From NCBI RefSeq assembly GCF_001422445.1, contig NZ_LMNA01000026.1, positions 62,001 to 126,000 on the forward strand: a stretch of 64,000 nt of DNA. The letters are read 5' to 3'. A program made the position numbers and the translations under genes. Source of the DNA: Pseudorhodoferax sp. Leaf274 (GTDB lineage: Bacteria; Pseudomonadota; Gammaproteobacteria; Burkholderiales; Burkholderiaceae_C). Positions 43,189-50,675 of this stretch are shown one piece after another. The notes beneath the pieces are model-generated. The model was given only the letters and a program-made list of their open reading frames with translations. It searched no databases and had not been told where the DNA came from. Each line of letters opens with the position of its first letter. Position 1 is the stretch's first letter.

Positions 43189-44028
43189 TCACCAGGCCAG
43201 CCGCCAGCCGCCCGGGCCGACCGGCACCGGCGGCCGCTCCACCGCCAGCGCACCGGGCTCCAGGAAGTCGGCCAGCACGTCGTCGCGCAGCGCGATGAAG
43301 CGCGGGTCGCTGCGGTGGCGCGGGTGCGGCAGGTCCACGTCGACGATGCGGCGGATGCGCCCCGGGTGCGGCTGCATCACCACCACGCGATCGCCCAGGA
43401 ACACCGCCTCCTCCACGTCGTGCGTGACCAGCAGCATGGTGATGCGCTCGGCCTGCCAGATGCGCTGCAGCTCGTTCTGCAGCCGCGATCGCGTCAGCGC
43501 GTCGAGCGCGCCGAAGGGCTCGTCCAGCAACAGCACGCGCGGCCGGTTCACGAGGCCGCGCGCGATGGCCACGCGTTGCGCCATACCGCCCGAGATCTGG
43601 TGCGGCCACGATTGCTCGAAGCCCTCCAGTCCCACCAGCGCCACATGCTCGGCCACGCGCTCGCGTTTCTCGGCCGGCGTCAGCGGCGCATTGCGCAGGC
43701 CGACCGCGATGTTCTGCTCCACGTTGAGCCAGGGGAACAGCCGGTGGTCCTGGAACACGATGCCGCGCTCCGGGCCGGTGCCCGAGATCGCCTGGCCGTC
43801 GAGTTCGATGCGGCCCTCGTACTGGTCGTCCAGGCCCAGCACCAGGCGCAGCAGCGTGGACTTTCCGCAGCCGCTGGCGCCGACGATGCTGACGAAGCGC
43901 CCGGCCGGCACGTGCAGGTCGATGTCCTGCAGCACCTGCAGCTCGCCGCCCTCCGCCTGCGTGCTGGCGTAGCGCTTGCCCAGGCCGCGGATGTGCAGTT
44001 CGTTCGCGGAAATGACCGTGTCGCTCAA
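43189..44028 (-). CDS. Nitrate/sulfonate/taurine-type ABC transporter ATP-binding protein
   Basis: 279-residue ATPase of the SsuB/TauB group. Walker A is GASGCGKST, the signature is ISGGMAQRVAIARGL, and Walker B is LLLDEPFGALD. The start TTG 44028 follows a GGGGAG ribosome binding site and overlaps the upstream permease stop (TTGA), so it is favoured over longer in-frame options. It is the last gene of a five-gene operon. Confidence 0.92.
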   Translation of the reverse strand: MSDTVISANELHIRGLGKRYASTQAEGGELQVLQDIDLHVPAGRFVSIVGASGCGKSTLLRLVLGLDDQYEGRIELDGQAISGTGPERGIVFQDHRLFPWLNVEQNIAVGLRNAPLTPAEKRERVAEHVALVGLEGFEQSWPHQISGGMAQRVAIARGLVNRPRVLLLDEPFGALDALTRSRLQNELQRIWQAERITMLLVTHDVEEAVFLGDRVVVMQPHPGRIRRIVDVDLPHPRHRSDPRFIALRDDVLADFLEPGALAVERPPVPVGPGGWRLAW

Positions 44029-44837
44029 GATGTTCTCCCCAACCAGCGGCCGAGCCGCCGTTCCAATGCGCGTGCACTGGCGTTCATGCCCCAACCCACC
44101 GCACCGATGACCACCATGCCGAACAGCACCAGGTCCATGCGGAAATGCTCGCTGCCCTCGACCAGCGTGTTGCCGATGCCGCGGCCGGCCACCAGCAGGT
44201 ACTCGGCGCCGATGGTGGCCAGCCACGAGTAGATCAGCGCCAGGTACACGCCCGTGAAGATGGCCGGCAGCGCGGCCGGCAGCACCACCTGGGTGACGGT
44301 CTGCCAACGCGTGAAGCCATAGACGCGCGCCACCTCCAGCAAGGGCTTGGGCGTGGTGCGGATGCCGTCACAGGTGTTGACCACCACCGGCACCAGTGCA
44401 GCCAGCGATAGGAACACCACCTTGGCCACATCGCCCAGACCGAACCAGACCGAGATCAGCGGGATCCAGGCGAACAGCGAGATCTGCTTGAAGGTGTTGA
44501 AGCTCGGCCCGACGATGCGGTTGAACAGCGGCGACAGGCCCAGGAACGCGCCCAGCACCAGCCCGCCCAGCGTGCCGATCAGAAAGCCCGTGGCCTCGCG
44601 CGCCAGGCTGGCCGACAGCGCGCGCCACAGCCGCCCGGTCTCGACCTGCTCCCAGGCCGTGGCCAGCACCTTGCCGGGTGCGACCAGCAGCGCCGAGTTC
44701 ACGAGCTCCAGGCGCGCGGCCAGCCACCACAGCGCGATGGCCGCCACCGGCAGCACCCACCCACGCCAGCGGCCGGCGGCCTGCGGCTTGAGCGGCGCCA
44801 GCGTGGCCAGCTCGGCACGTTCGACGGTGCCGCTCAC
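44025..44837 (-). CDS. Sulfonate/taurine-type ABC transporter permease (second)
   Basis: 270-residue inner-membrane permease of the SsuC/TauC family with about six helices. The EAA loop reads LLEVARVYGFTRWQTVTQVVLPAALPAIFTG. The GTG start at 44837 overlaps the first permease's stop. Together with the preceding permease it likely forms a heterodimeric channel, whereas ordinary SsuC is a homodimer. Confidence 0.9.
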   Translation of the reverse strand: MSGTVERAELATLAPLKPQAAGRWRGWVLPVAAIALWWLAARLELVNSALLVAPGKVLATAWEQVETGRLWRALSASLAREATGFLIGTLGGLVLGAFLGLSPLFNRIVGPSFNTFKQISLFAWIPLISVWFGLGDVAKVVFLSLAALVPVVVNTCDGIRTTPKPLLEVARVYGFTRWQTVTQVVLPAALPAIFTGVYLALIYSWLATIGAEYLLVAGRGIGNTLVEGSEHFRMDLVLFGMVVIGAVGWGMNASARALERRLGRWLGRTS

Positions 44838-45739
44838 CGCGCCGCTCCCGGCCGGCCGCTGGCGACGCGGCGCTCGGCCCAGTCCAGACCCCGGTCGATG
44901 GCGTAGCCGATGGCGCCGACCACGATCACCGCGGCCATCACCTGGTCGAGCTGGAACAGCTGGCGGCCGTAGACGATCAGGTAGCCCAAGCCTTCGCTGG
45001 AGGCCACCAGCTCGACCACCACCAGCGACAGCCAGGCCTTGGTGAAGCCCAGCCGCAGGCCCGTGAACAGCGTCGGCAGCGCATGTGGCAGCACGATCTC
45101 CAGCACCTGCTGGCGTGGGCTGTAGCCGTAGACCCGGCCCACCTCGCGCAGGCTTTGCGGCGTCTGGCGGAAGCCCTGCAAGGTGTTGAGCGCCACCGGC
45201 ACCAACGCGGCCTTGGCGATCAGGATGTACTTGAGCGGCTCGCCGATGCCCACCAGCAGCAGCACGAAGGGCAGCCAGCCCAGCACCGGGATCTGCACCA
45301 GGGCGTTGAAGGTGGGCAGCAGGTACGCCTCGACGCTGCGCGACAGGCCCATCGCCGAGCCCAGCACCAGCCCCAGCAGCGCACCGGCCGCAAAACCGAC
45401 CACCACGCGCTGCAGGCTGGCCGACACGTGCATCCACAGCTCGCCGCTGGTGGCCAGGTCGCGCAGCGTCTCCCAGACGAATTGCGGTGGCGGCAGCACC
45501 TGCGGCGAGATCCAGCCCTGGGCCGCACCCAGGAACCACAGCCCCAGCAGCGCGGCCGGCAGCAGCCAGGGCAGCAGCGCGTCGCCGCGGCGCGCGGGAG
45601 CCGCCAGGGGCGCCTTGCGCACCCCAGGCGGCGTGCGCGGCACGGCGGCCGTGGACGGGGGCGCGGCCGGGGTCGGCAGCGATGGCGCGGTCAGTGCGCC
45701 GCCCGTCAGCAGCGGCACGAAGGTCTGCTCGACACCCAT
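44834..45739 (-). CDS. Sulfonate/taurine-type ABC transporter permease (first)
   Basis: 301-residue permease of the same family. A cytoplasmic N-terminal extension of about 55 residues rich in Ala/Pro/Thr precedes the first helix (LPWLLPAALLGLWFLGAAQGW). The EAA loop reads LREVGRVYGYSPRQQVLEIVLPHALPTLFTGLR. It lies one base after the binding-protein stop. Its GTGA overlap with the second permease suggests equal synthesis of both. Confidence 0.9.
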   Translation of the reverse strand: MGVEQTFVPLLTGGALTAPSLPTPAAPPSTAAVPRTPPGVRKAPLAAPARRGDALLPWLLPAALLGLWFLGAAQGWISPQVLPPPQFVWETLRDLATSGELWMHVSASLQRVVVGFAAGALLGLVLGSAMGLSRSVEAYLLPTFNALVQIPVLGWLPFVLLLVGIGEPLKYILIAKAALVPVALNTLQGFRQTPQSLREVGRVYGYSPRQQVLEIVLPHALPTLFTGLRLGFTKAWLSLVVVELVASSEGLGYLIVYGRQLFQLDQVMAAVIVVGAIGYAIDRGLDWAERRVASGRPGAAR

Positions 45740-45740
45740 C

Positions 45741-46832
45741 TCAGCGTGCGGCGACGGACGCGCTGCCCCCCACCGGCTTGCCCTTGGCGTCGTAGGCCGT
45801 CCAATGGTTCTCCAGGCCCTGCTTCTTGAGCGCTGCGCGCAGGTATTTGGGCTCGAACCAGTCGTCCACCGTCACGCTGCGGCGGATCAGCTTGAGCTTG
45901 AGCGCATCGTCGACCACGGCCTTGTAGCGCGCGAGCAGGAAGGCGTCGAGCAGCGGCGTGTTGCGCTCGGCCAGCGACTGGTTCTCGAACTCTGCCTTGT
46001 ACGACGCGACCGGCGTGCCGCTCTTGGCCCAGATGGCGAACAGTTCGTCGCGGTTCTTCTCGTCCGATGCCCATTTGGCGGCGCGCACGAACACGTCGAC
46101 CACGCGTTGCACCTCGGCCGGGTTGGCCTTCTCGAATTCGCCATGCACCAGCAGCGCGGCCTGGCGCGTGTACGCCGGGTCCTGGCCCTGGGTGGAATAG
46201 ACCACGCGCGCCAGGCCCTGGTCGCGCACCTTGAACCACTCGCTGCCGCCGAAGGCCGCGTCCACGCCACTGGAGACCAGCGCCGCCTGCGCGCTGCCGG
46301 TGTCCAGGTTCACGCCCTTGATGTCGCGTTCGGCCAGGCCGTTGGCGGCCAGCACGTTGATGGCGACCAGGTGGCCGTTGGTGCCGCGGAAGATCGAGAC
46401 CTTGCGGTCCTTGAGATCCTTGATCGACTGGATGTCGGACTTCGGCGGCACCACCACGTACAGGTTGTTGCGCGTGCCGCTGGCCAGCAGCAGCCTGGTG
46501 TTCAGGCCATTGGCGCGGCCGACCAGCGAGGGCAGGTCGCCCTGGTAGGCGAAGTCGATCTGCTTGTTGGACAGCGCCTCGTTGACGGCCGGCCCCGCGC
46601 CCTTGAAGAACAGCCATTCGATCCTGGTGCCCGAGCCCTTGAACTCCTCCTCCAGCCACTGCTGGCTGCGCGCCACACCGCCGGGCGAGCCGCCCCAGGT
46701 GACGGGATCGCCACCGCCGGCCGTGGCCACGCCGATGCGGATGACCTCGGGTGCGGCGTGGGCAGGCGCCAGCGCGCCGAACAGGGCCAGCGCGAGCGCC
46801 CAGCCCTTCACGAGTCGTGTCGTCAAGAACAT
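45741..46832 (-). CDS. Aliphatic sulfonate/taurine-type ABC transporter substrate-binding protein
   Basis: 363-residue periplasmic receptor of the SsuA group. The signal peptide ends near APAHAAPEV (residue about 27), followed by IRIGVATAGGGDPVTWGG. The binding-lobe segments include FAYQGDLPSLVGRANGL, KDRKVSIFRGTNGHLVAINVLAANGL and SSGVDAAFGGSEWFKVRDQG. It is 22 bp downstream of the amidohydrolase gene. Given that gene, the ligand may be an aromatic or heterocyclic acid in place of a sulfonate. Confidence 0.9.
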   Translation of the reverse strand: MFLTTRLVKGWALALALFGALAPAHAAPEVIRIGVATAGGGDPVTWGGSPGGVARSQQWLEEEFKGSGTRIEWLFFKGAGPAVNEALSNKQIDFAYQGDLPSLVGRANGLNTRLLLASGTRNNLYVVVPPKSDIQSIKDLKDRKVSIFRGTNGHLVAINVLAANGLAERDIKGVNLDTGSAQAALVSSGVDAAFGGSEWFKVRDQGLARVVYSTQGQDPAYTRQAALLVHGEFEKANPAEVQRVVDVFVRAAKWASDEKNRDELFAIWAKSGTPVASYKAEFENQSLAERNTPLLDAFLLARYKAVVDDALKLKLIRRSVTVDDWFEPKYLRAALKKQGLENHWTAYDAKGKPVGGSASVAAR

Positions 46833-46854
46833 GCGGAAATCCTTGGAATCGGGA

Positions 46855-48372
46855 TCAGGCGGCGGGCGCCAGGTCGAGCTTGCGGCCGACGGCCGTGCCG
46901 TCGAAGAAGCGGGGATTGGCCTCGGTGTAGAAGCGCAGCGGATTGCCGAAGGTGAAGGCGCGGAAGTCCTGCGCCGAGATCACGCCCTGCTCCACCAGGT
47001 CCCAGGTCTCGGCCAGCGGCTCGGTGAACTCGGGCACGTCCCAGTGGCCCACGTCGGACGACCAGATCGCGTTGATCTTCACGCCCCCCGGATGCACGCG
47101 GTGGTTGAAGGCGGCGGCCACGGTGCGGTCGTCGGCCTCGGAGCCGAAGAAGAACGGATCGACCCAGCGCGCGCGGATGTCGTCCACGCTCTCGATGCCG
47201 GCCAGCGCGAAGTCGTCGATCTCGCTGTCGTTCGGCTCCCGGCTGTGCGGCAGCGCCGAGATGCCCAGGCTGTCGCGCACCAGCCTGGACTTGTCCACCG
47301 CGCGGCCCTGCAGCAGATCGGCGCCGTGCTGGTCGAACAGCGCGGCCAGCAGGTCGACATCGACGGCGGCCGGGTCGTAGTTGCGCACGGCATCGCGGTT
47401 GCGCTTCTCCCAGCGGTCCACCAGGTGCGTGAACACATGCGAGCCCCAGTCGGCCCCGCCCTCCAGCAGCGCCACGCGCAACCCCGGGAAGCGCCGCGTG
47501 ACGCCGCCGAAGAACAGCGCCTTGGCAAACGCCTGCGAGCCATCGGCGAAGTGGCCGATGTGGTTGAACATGTAGTTGCTGGTGGAATGCCGGCCGGTCC
47601 AGCCCTGGCTGCCGTAGTGCGTGGTCACGGGCACGCCGAGCTCGACCACCTTGGCCCAGAACGGGTCGTAGTCGTGCGGGCTGTCGATGCCGTAGAAGTC
47701 GGTGTAGGTCGCGTGCCTGGCGATCTCCGGATGGTCCTTGGCCGGGTACTTCTCGGCGATCGCCGGGATCGGCCGGCGTACGCCGCCCGGGATGTTGATG
47801 ACCTTCAGGCCCAGCGTCCTGACCGCGAATTCCAGCTCCTCGATGGCCTCCTTGGGGTTGTGCATCGGGATGCCGGCCACCGGCGTCAGCCGGTCGGCAT
47901 AGGCGCGGTACTGGTCGGCGTGGAAGTGGTTCAGCGCACGGTGCAGCGGCTGGCGGTACTCGCTGCCGGCCGCGGCCGGCGACAGCACGTCGTTGGGAAA
48001 CAGCACCGAGTAGTCCGAGCCCTGCTCGGCCAGGCGCTCGTACAGCAGCGCCGGGATGGTGTAGGTGGCCAGGTCGTAGGTGTTGCGCGTGACGCGGGCC
48101 CACCAGGGCGCGCGCAGCGTGCGGTGGTGGGCGCGCTCGGCGGCCGTCTGCTGGTACCAGTCCTTGCCGCCCCCGTCGCGCGTGACGAAGCGGCCGCCCA
48201 GGGCCTTGCGCAGCGCGTCCACGAGCTGGGGGCCGCCGTACTGGGCGACATAGTCCTCCAGCACCGGCGCGTAGTCGTTCACATGCACGTCGGTGTCGAT
48301 GACGGGGTGGTCCAGCCGGGCCTTGACGGCGGCCGAACGCGAAGCCTTGGCGGGGTTCAGTCGGGTGTTCAC
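46855..48372 (-). CDS. Amidohydrolase 2 (ACMSD-like) family metal-dependent hydrolase/decarboxylase
   Basis: 505-residue TIM-barrel enzyme. The first metal motif is DTDVH (D28, H30); further conserved positions are the histidine in TTHYGSQG, the HVFTH segment and the aspartate in SSDVGHWDVPE. This is the pattern of 2-amino-3-carboxymuconate semialdehyde decarboxylase-type amidohydrolases, but the protein is longer than ACMSD (about 340), with extra segments. The GTG start at 48372 is preceded by AAGGAG. It is the first gene of an operon with a sulfonate-type ABC transporter, so it should act on the imported compound; the substrate is unknown. Confidence 0.83.
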   Translation of the reverse strand: MNTRLNPAKASRSAAVKARLDHPVIDTDVHVNDYAPVLEDYVAQYGGPQLVDALRKALGGRFVTRDGGGKDWYQQTAAERAHHRTLRAPWWARVTRNTYDLATYTIPALLYERLAEQGSDYSVLFPNDVLSPAAAGSEYRQPLHRALNHFHADQYRAYADRLTPVAGIPMHNPKEAIEELEFAVRTLGLKVINIPGGVRRPIPAIAEKYPAKDHPEIARHATYTDFYGIDSPHDYDPFWAKVVELGVPVTTHYGSQGWTGRHSTSNYMFNHIGHFADGSQAFAKALFFGGVTRRFPGLRVALLEGGADWGSHVFTHLVDRWEKRNRDAVRNYDPAAVDVDLLAALFDQHGADLLQGRAVDKSRLVRDSLGISALPHSREPNDSEIDDFALAGIESVDDIRARWVDPFFFGSEADDRTVAAAFNHRVHPGGVKINAIWSSDVGHWDVPEFTEPLAETWDLVEQGVISAQDFRAFTFGNPLRFYTEANPRFFDGTAVGRKLDLAPAA

Positions 48373-48491
48373 GCGGGTGCTCCTTGGATGGAATCGGTCC
48401 GCGCATCTTCGAAGCCGGTCTGCCCCGTGCAAACGAAGGCTTTCGCATGTGCATGCGTGCAGAACGGATAAGACGTAAGCTGCGCGGCACC

Positions 48492-48980
48492 ATGCCCCAC
48501 CCCCTTCTGCGCTGGAGCGCCTCCCTTCTCGCCGCCCTGCTCGTTGCCTGCGGCACCGTCGAGAGCCTGAAACCCGGCATGCCGCGTGCCGAGGTGCTGT
48601 CACGCTGGGGCCAGCCCACGCGCGTCGTGCCGCTGACCCAGGGCGAGCGGCTGCAGTACAGCTTCCAGCCCATGGGCCAGGAGGTGGTGATGGTGGACAT
48701 CGACGCCGCAGGCCGCGTGCTGCAGGCGCGCCAGGTGCTCAATGAAAACGACTTCGCGCGCATCCCGCTGGACGGCAGCTGGACCCAGGCCGATATCGAC
48801 CGCGAGTTCGGCCCGCCGGGCTACGTGGGGGCGGTCGGGCGCTGGGACGGACCGGTCTGGACCTATCGCTGGCGCGGCGGCATGGTGGACCAGATGTTCT
48901 ACGTCTACTTCGATCCGGCCGGCCGGGTACGGCGCACCGAGATCGGCATGGACCCGCGGCAGTTCCGCGACAGGCGCTAA
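48492..48980 (+). CDS. SmpA/OmlA-like (BamE-like) lipoprotein
   Basis: 162-residue predicted lipoprotein with a lipobox LVACG (cysteine at about residue 20). A SmpA/OmlA-type segment follows, with LKPGMPRAEVLSRWGQPTRVV and later a second half DREFGPPGYVGAVGRWDGPVWTYRWR, that is two related small domains. Such domains bind outer-membrane proteins; real BamE is shorter (about 110) and at another locus, so this is a paralogue of unknown role. It is convergent with the RND efflux operon. Confidence 0.75.
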   Translation: MPHPLLRWSASLLAALLVACGTVESLKPGMPRAEVLSRWGQPTRVVPLTQGERLQYSFQPMGQEVVMVDIDAAGRVLQARQVLNENDFARIPLDGSWTQADIDREFGPPGYVGAVGRWDGPVWTYRWRGGMVDQMFYVYFDPAGRVRRTEIGMDPRQFRDRR

Positions 48981-49071
48981 AGACAGGGGAGCCGGGCTGC
49001 ACAAACCGCCTGGCGCGGCCTGTGTCATGCGTGGGAAAAAATGCTTGGCTGGCCTGGAGAAGTTGGCTAGC

Positions 49072-49105
49072 AAAAAACGACCTTGGAGACCGAAGCCTCG
49101 GGTCG
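49072..49105 (-). terminator. Intrinsic terminator downstream of the RND efflux operon
   Basis: On the minus strand CGACC (49105-49101) pairs with GGTCG (49082-49078), directly followed by six T (49077-49072). A small hairpin CGA-GGCT-TCG (49100-49091) lies inside the loop. It is about 150 bp after the outer-membrane gene stop and would end that transcript or an independent small RNA. Confidence 0.55.
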
Positions 49106-49124
49106 CCCCACGATGAAACCGGTG

Positions 49125-49154
49125 GGGAGCGCCTGCGGTGCCGCCTGCACTCCC
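49125..49154 (-). other. Extended stem-loop in the intergenic region after the efflux operon
   Basis: On the minus strand GGGAGTGC (49154-49147) pairs with GCGCTCCC (49132-49125) with one G-U pair, then a symmetrical AG/AG internal loop and a GCG/CGC stem closing a GCAC tetraloop. Such regularity suggests selection for RNA structure. Together with the terminator about 20 bases further on, it may belong to a small RNA or a 3'-UTR element. Confidence 0.45.
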
Positions 49155-49204
49155 GATGGCGCCATCCTACCCCAGTTGAGAAGAACTCGCATTTGAAGCC
49201 CTGT

Positions 49205-49238
49205 CGCCGGTGCGGCCATTGCGCGGGCTGCACCGGCG
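49205..49238. repeat. Perfect 9-bp inverted repeat after the outer-membrane efflux gene
   Basis: The arms 49205-49213 and 49230-49238 (CGCCGGTGC / GCACCGGCG) are perfect complements with a 16-base loop, 11 bases beyond the stop of the efflux outer-membrane gene on the minus strand. No T tract follows. Confidence 0.5.
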
Positions 49239-49248
49239 GCAAACGGCT

Positions 49249-50664
49249 TCAGGCGCCGCGCTCCCAGCCTCCGCCCAGGGCCCGCACCAGTCCCACGGTG
49301 GCTTGGTACTGCGCAGACTTGACCTGCAGCGCCTGGCGCCGGTTGCGCAGCTCGCTGCGGCGCGCGTCCAAGAGCTCGATCTGGCTCACGAGGCCGTTGC
49401 GGTAGCGCGTCTCCGACAGCGCCGAGGCCCGCGCCGCGGCCGTCACGGCGCGGCCCTGGGCCTGCGACTGTTCGTCGAGCAGGCGCAGCGCGGCCAGTTG
49501 GTCCTCCACGTCGCGGAAGGCGCCCAGCACCTGGGCGCGGTAGCCGGCGGCGGCCACGTCCAGCTGCGCAGCGGCGTTCTGCAAGTTGGCTTCGCGCCGG
49601 CCGCCGTCGAACACCGGCAGCGACAGCAGCGCGCCGATGCCCCAGGCTCGGGCCGACCACTTGAACAGGTCGCCCAGGTCGGTGGAGGCGAAGCCGCCAG
49701 CGCCGGTCAGCGCGATGTCGGGGAACCATGCGGTGCGCGCCACGCCCACGCGGGCCTGGGCGGCCTGCAGGCTCAGCTGGGCGGCAGACACATCGGGCCG
49801 GCGCGCGAGCACCGCGGCCGGCACGCCGGCCGGGATCTTCGGCAGCGCGCTGCGCCAGTCCTGCGGTGCCAGCTGGAAGCTCGACGCGGCCTCGCCGACC
49901 AGCACGGCCAGCGCATGCTCGAGTTCCGCGCGGCGGCGGTCCAGCGCCAGCGCCTCGGCCTCGTTGGCCGCCACCTCGCCCTGCACGCGCACGAGGTCGA
50001 GCTCGGCCACGTCGCCGGCGTCGAAGCGGCGCTGCGTCAGGCGCAGCGTGTCGTCGTAGGCGGCCACCGTCTGGCGCACCAGGGCGCGCTCGTCGTCCAG
50101 CGCCCGCAGGGTGAGGTAGGTCTGCGCGGTCTCGGCCTGCACCATGAGGCGCGTGCTCTGCAGCAGCGCGGCGCGCGCATCGGCGTCCAGCCCGGCCGCA
50201 TCGCGCGCCTGCGCCAGGCGGCCGAACAGGTCCAGCTCGTAAGAGAAGTTGGCCTTGGCGGTCAGCACGCTGGCAGGCTGGCTGCCCTGCGCCGTGTCGG
50301 CCCCGGCGCCACGCTGGGCGCCCGCGCCGATGCCGATCTGCGGGGCGCGGTCGGCCTCGGCGTTGCGCAGCAGCGCGCGCGCCTGCGCCAGCCGCGCCGC
50401 GGCCTCCTGCACGCTGGTGTTGCGCGCCGCGGCACGTTCGACCAGGTCACCCAGCACCGGGTCGCCGAAGGCCTGCCACCAGGCGCCGCGCTCGGCCTGT
50501 TCGGCCGGTGCGACGGTGGCAAAGCGCGCATTGCCTTCCTTGAAGACGGCGGGCACGGCGGGCAGCGCGTGCTCGGCCGGGGTGGCCGGCAGCGGGCCGG
50601 TGGCACAGCCGGCCAGGATCAGCGCGGCCAGCAGCGGGACGAGGACGGTCTTGGGAAATCGCAT
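49249..50664 (-). CDS. RND efflux outer-membrane lipoprotein (NodT/OprM family)
   Basis: 471-residue outer-membrane channel of the TolC-like superfamily. The signal peptide ends with lipobox LILAGCATG (cysteine at about residue 19). Two repeats of the OEP domain are visible, with WWQAFGDPVLGDLVERAAARNTSVQEAAARLAQARALL and AVLVGEAASSFQL, and a late RYRNGLVSQIELLDARR repeat. It is the last gene of hydrolase-MFP-RND-OMP. In Burkholderia CeoAB-OpcM and BpeEF-OprC the corresponding gene is opcM/oprC. Exports drugs across the outer membrane. Confidence 0.93.
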   Translation of the reverse strand: MRFPKTVLVPLLAALILAGCATGPLPATPAEHALPAVPAVFKEGNARFATVAPAEQAERGAWWQAFGDPVLGDLVERAAARNTSVQEAAARLAQARALLRNAEADRAPQIGIGAGAQRGAGADTAQGSQPASVLTAKANFSYELDLFGRLAQARDAAGLDADARAALLQSTRLMVQAETAQTYLTLRALDDERALVRQTVAAYDDTLRLTQRRFDAGDVAELDLVRVQGEVAANEAEALALDRRRAELEHALAVLVGEAASSFQLAPQDWRSALPKIPAGVPAAVLARRPDVSAAQLSLQAAQARVGVARTAWFPDIALTGAGGFASTDLGDLFKWSARAWGIGALLSLPVFDGGRREANLQNAAAQLDVAAAGYRAQVLGAFRDVEDQLAALRLLDEQSQAQGRAVTAAARASALSETRYRNGLVSQIELLDARRSELRNRRQALQVKSAQYQATVGLVRALGGGWERGA

Positions 50665-50675
50665 GGCGGGACTCC

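Noticed and set aside
49067..49219. Minus-strand frame of about 50 codons in the intergenic region after the efflux operon
   Set aside because: No family resemblance, no ribosome binding site, and it runs through an RNA-like hairpin and terminator; treated as structured non-coding DNA instead.
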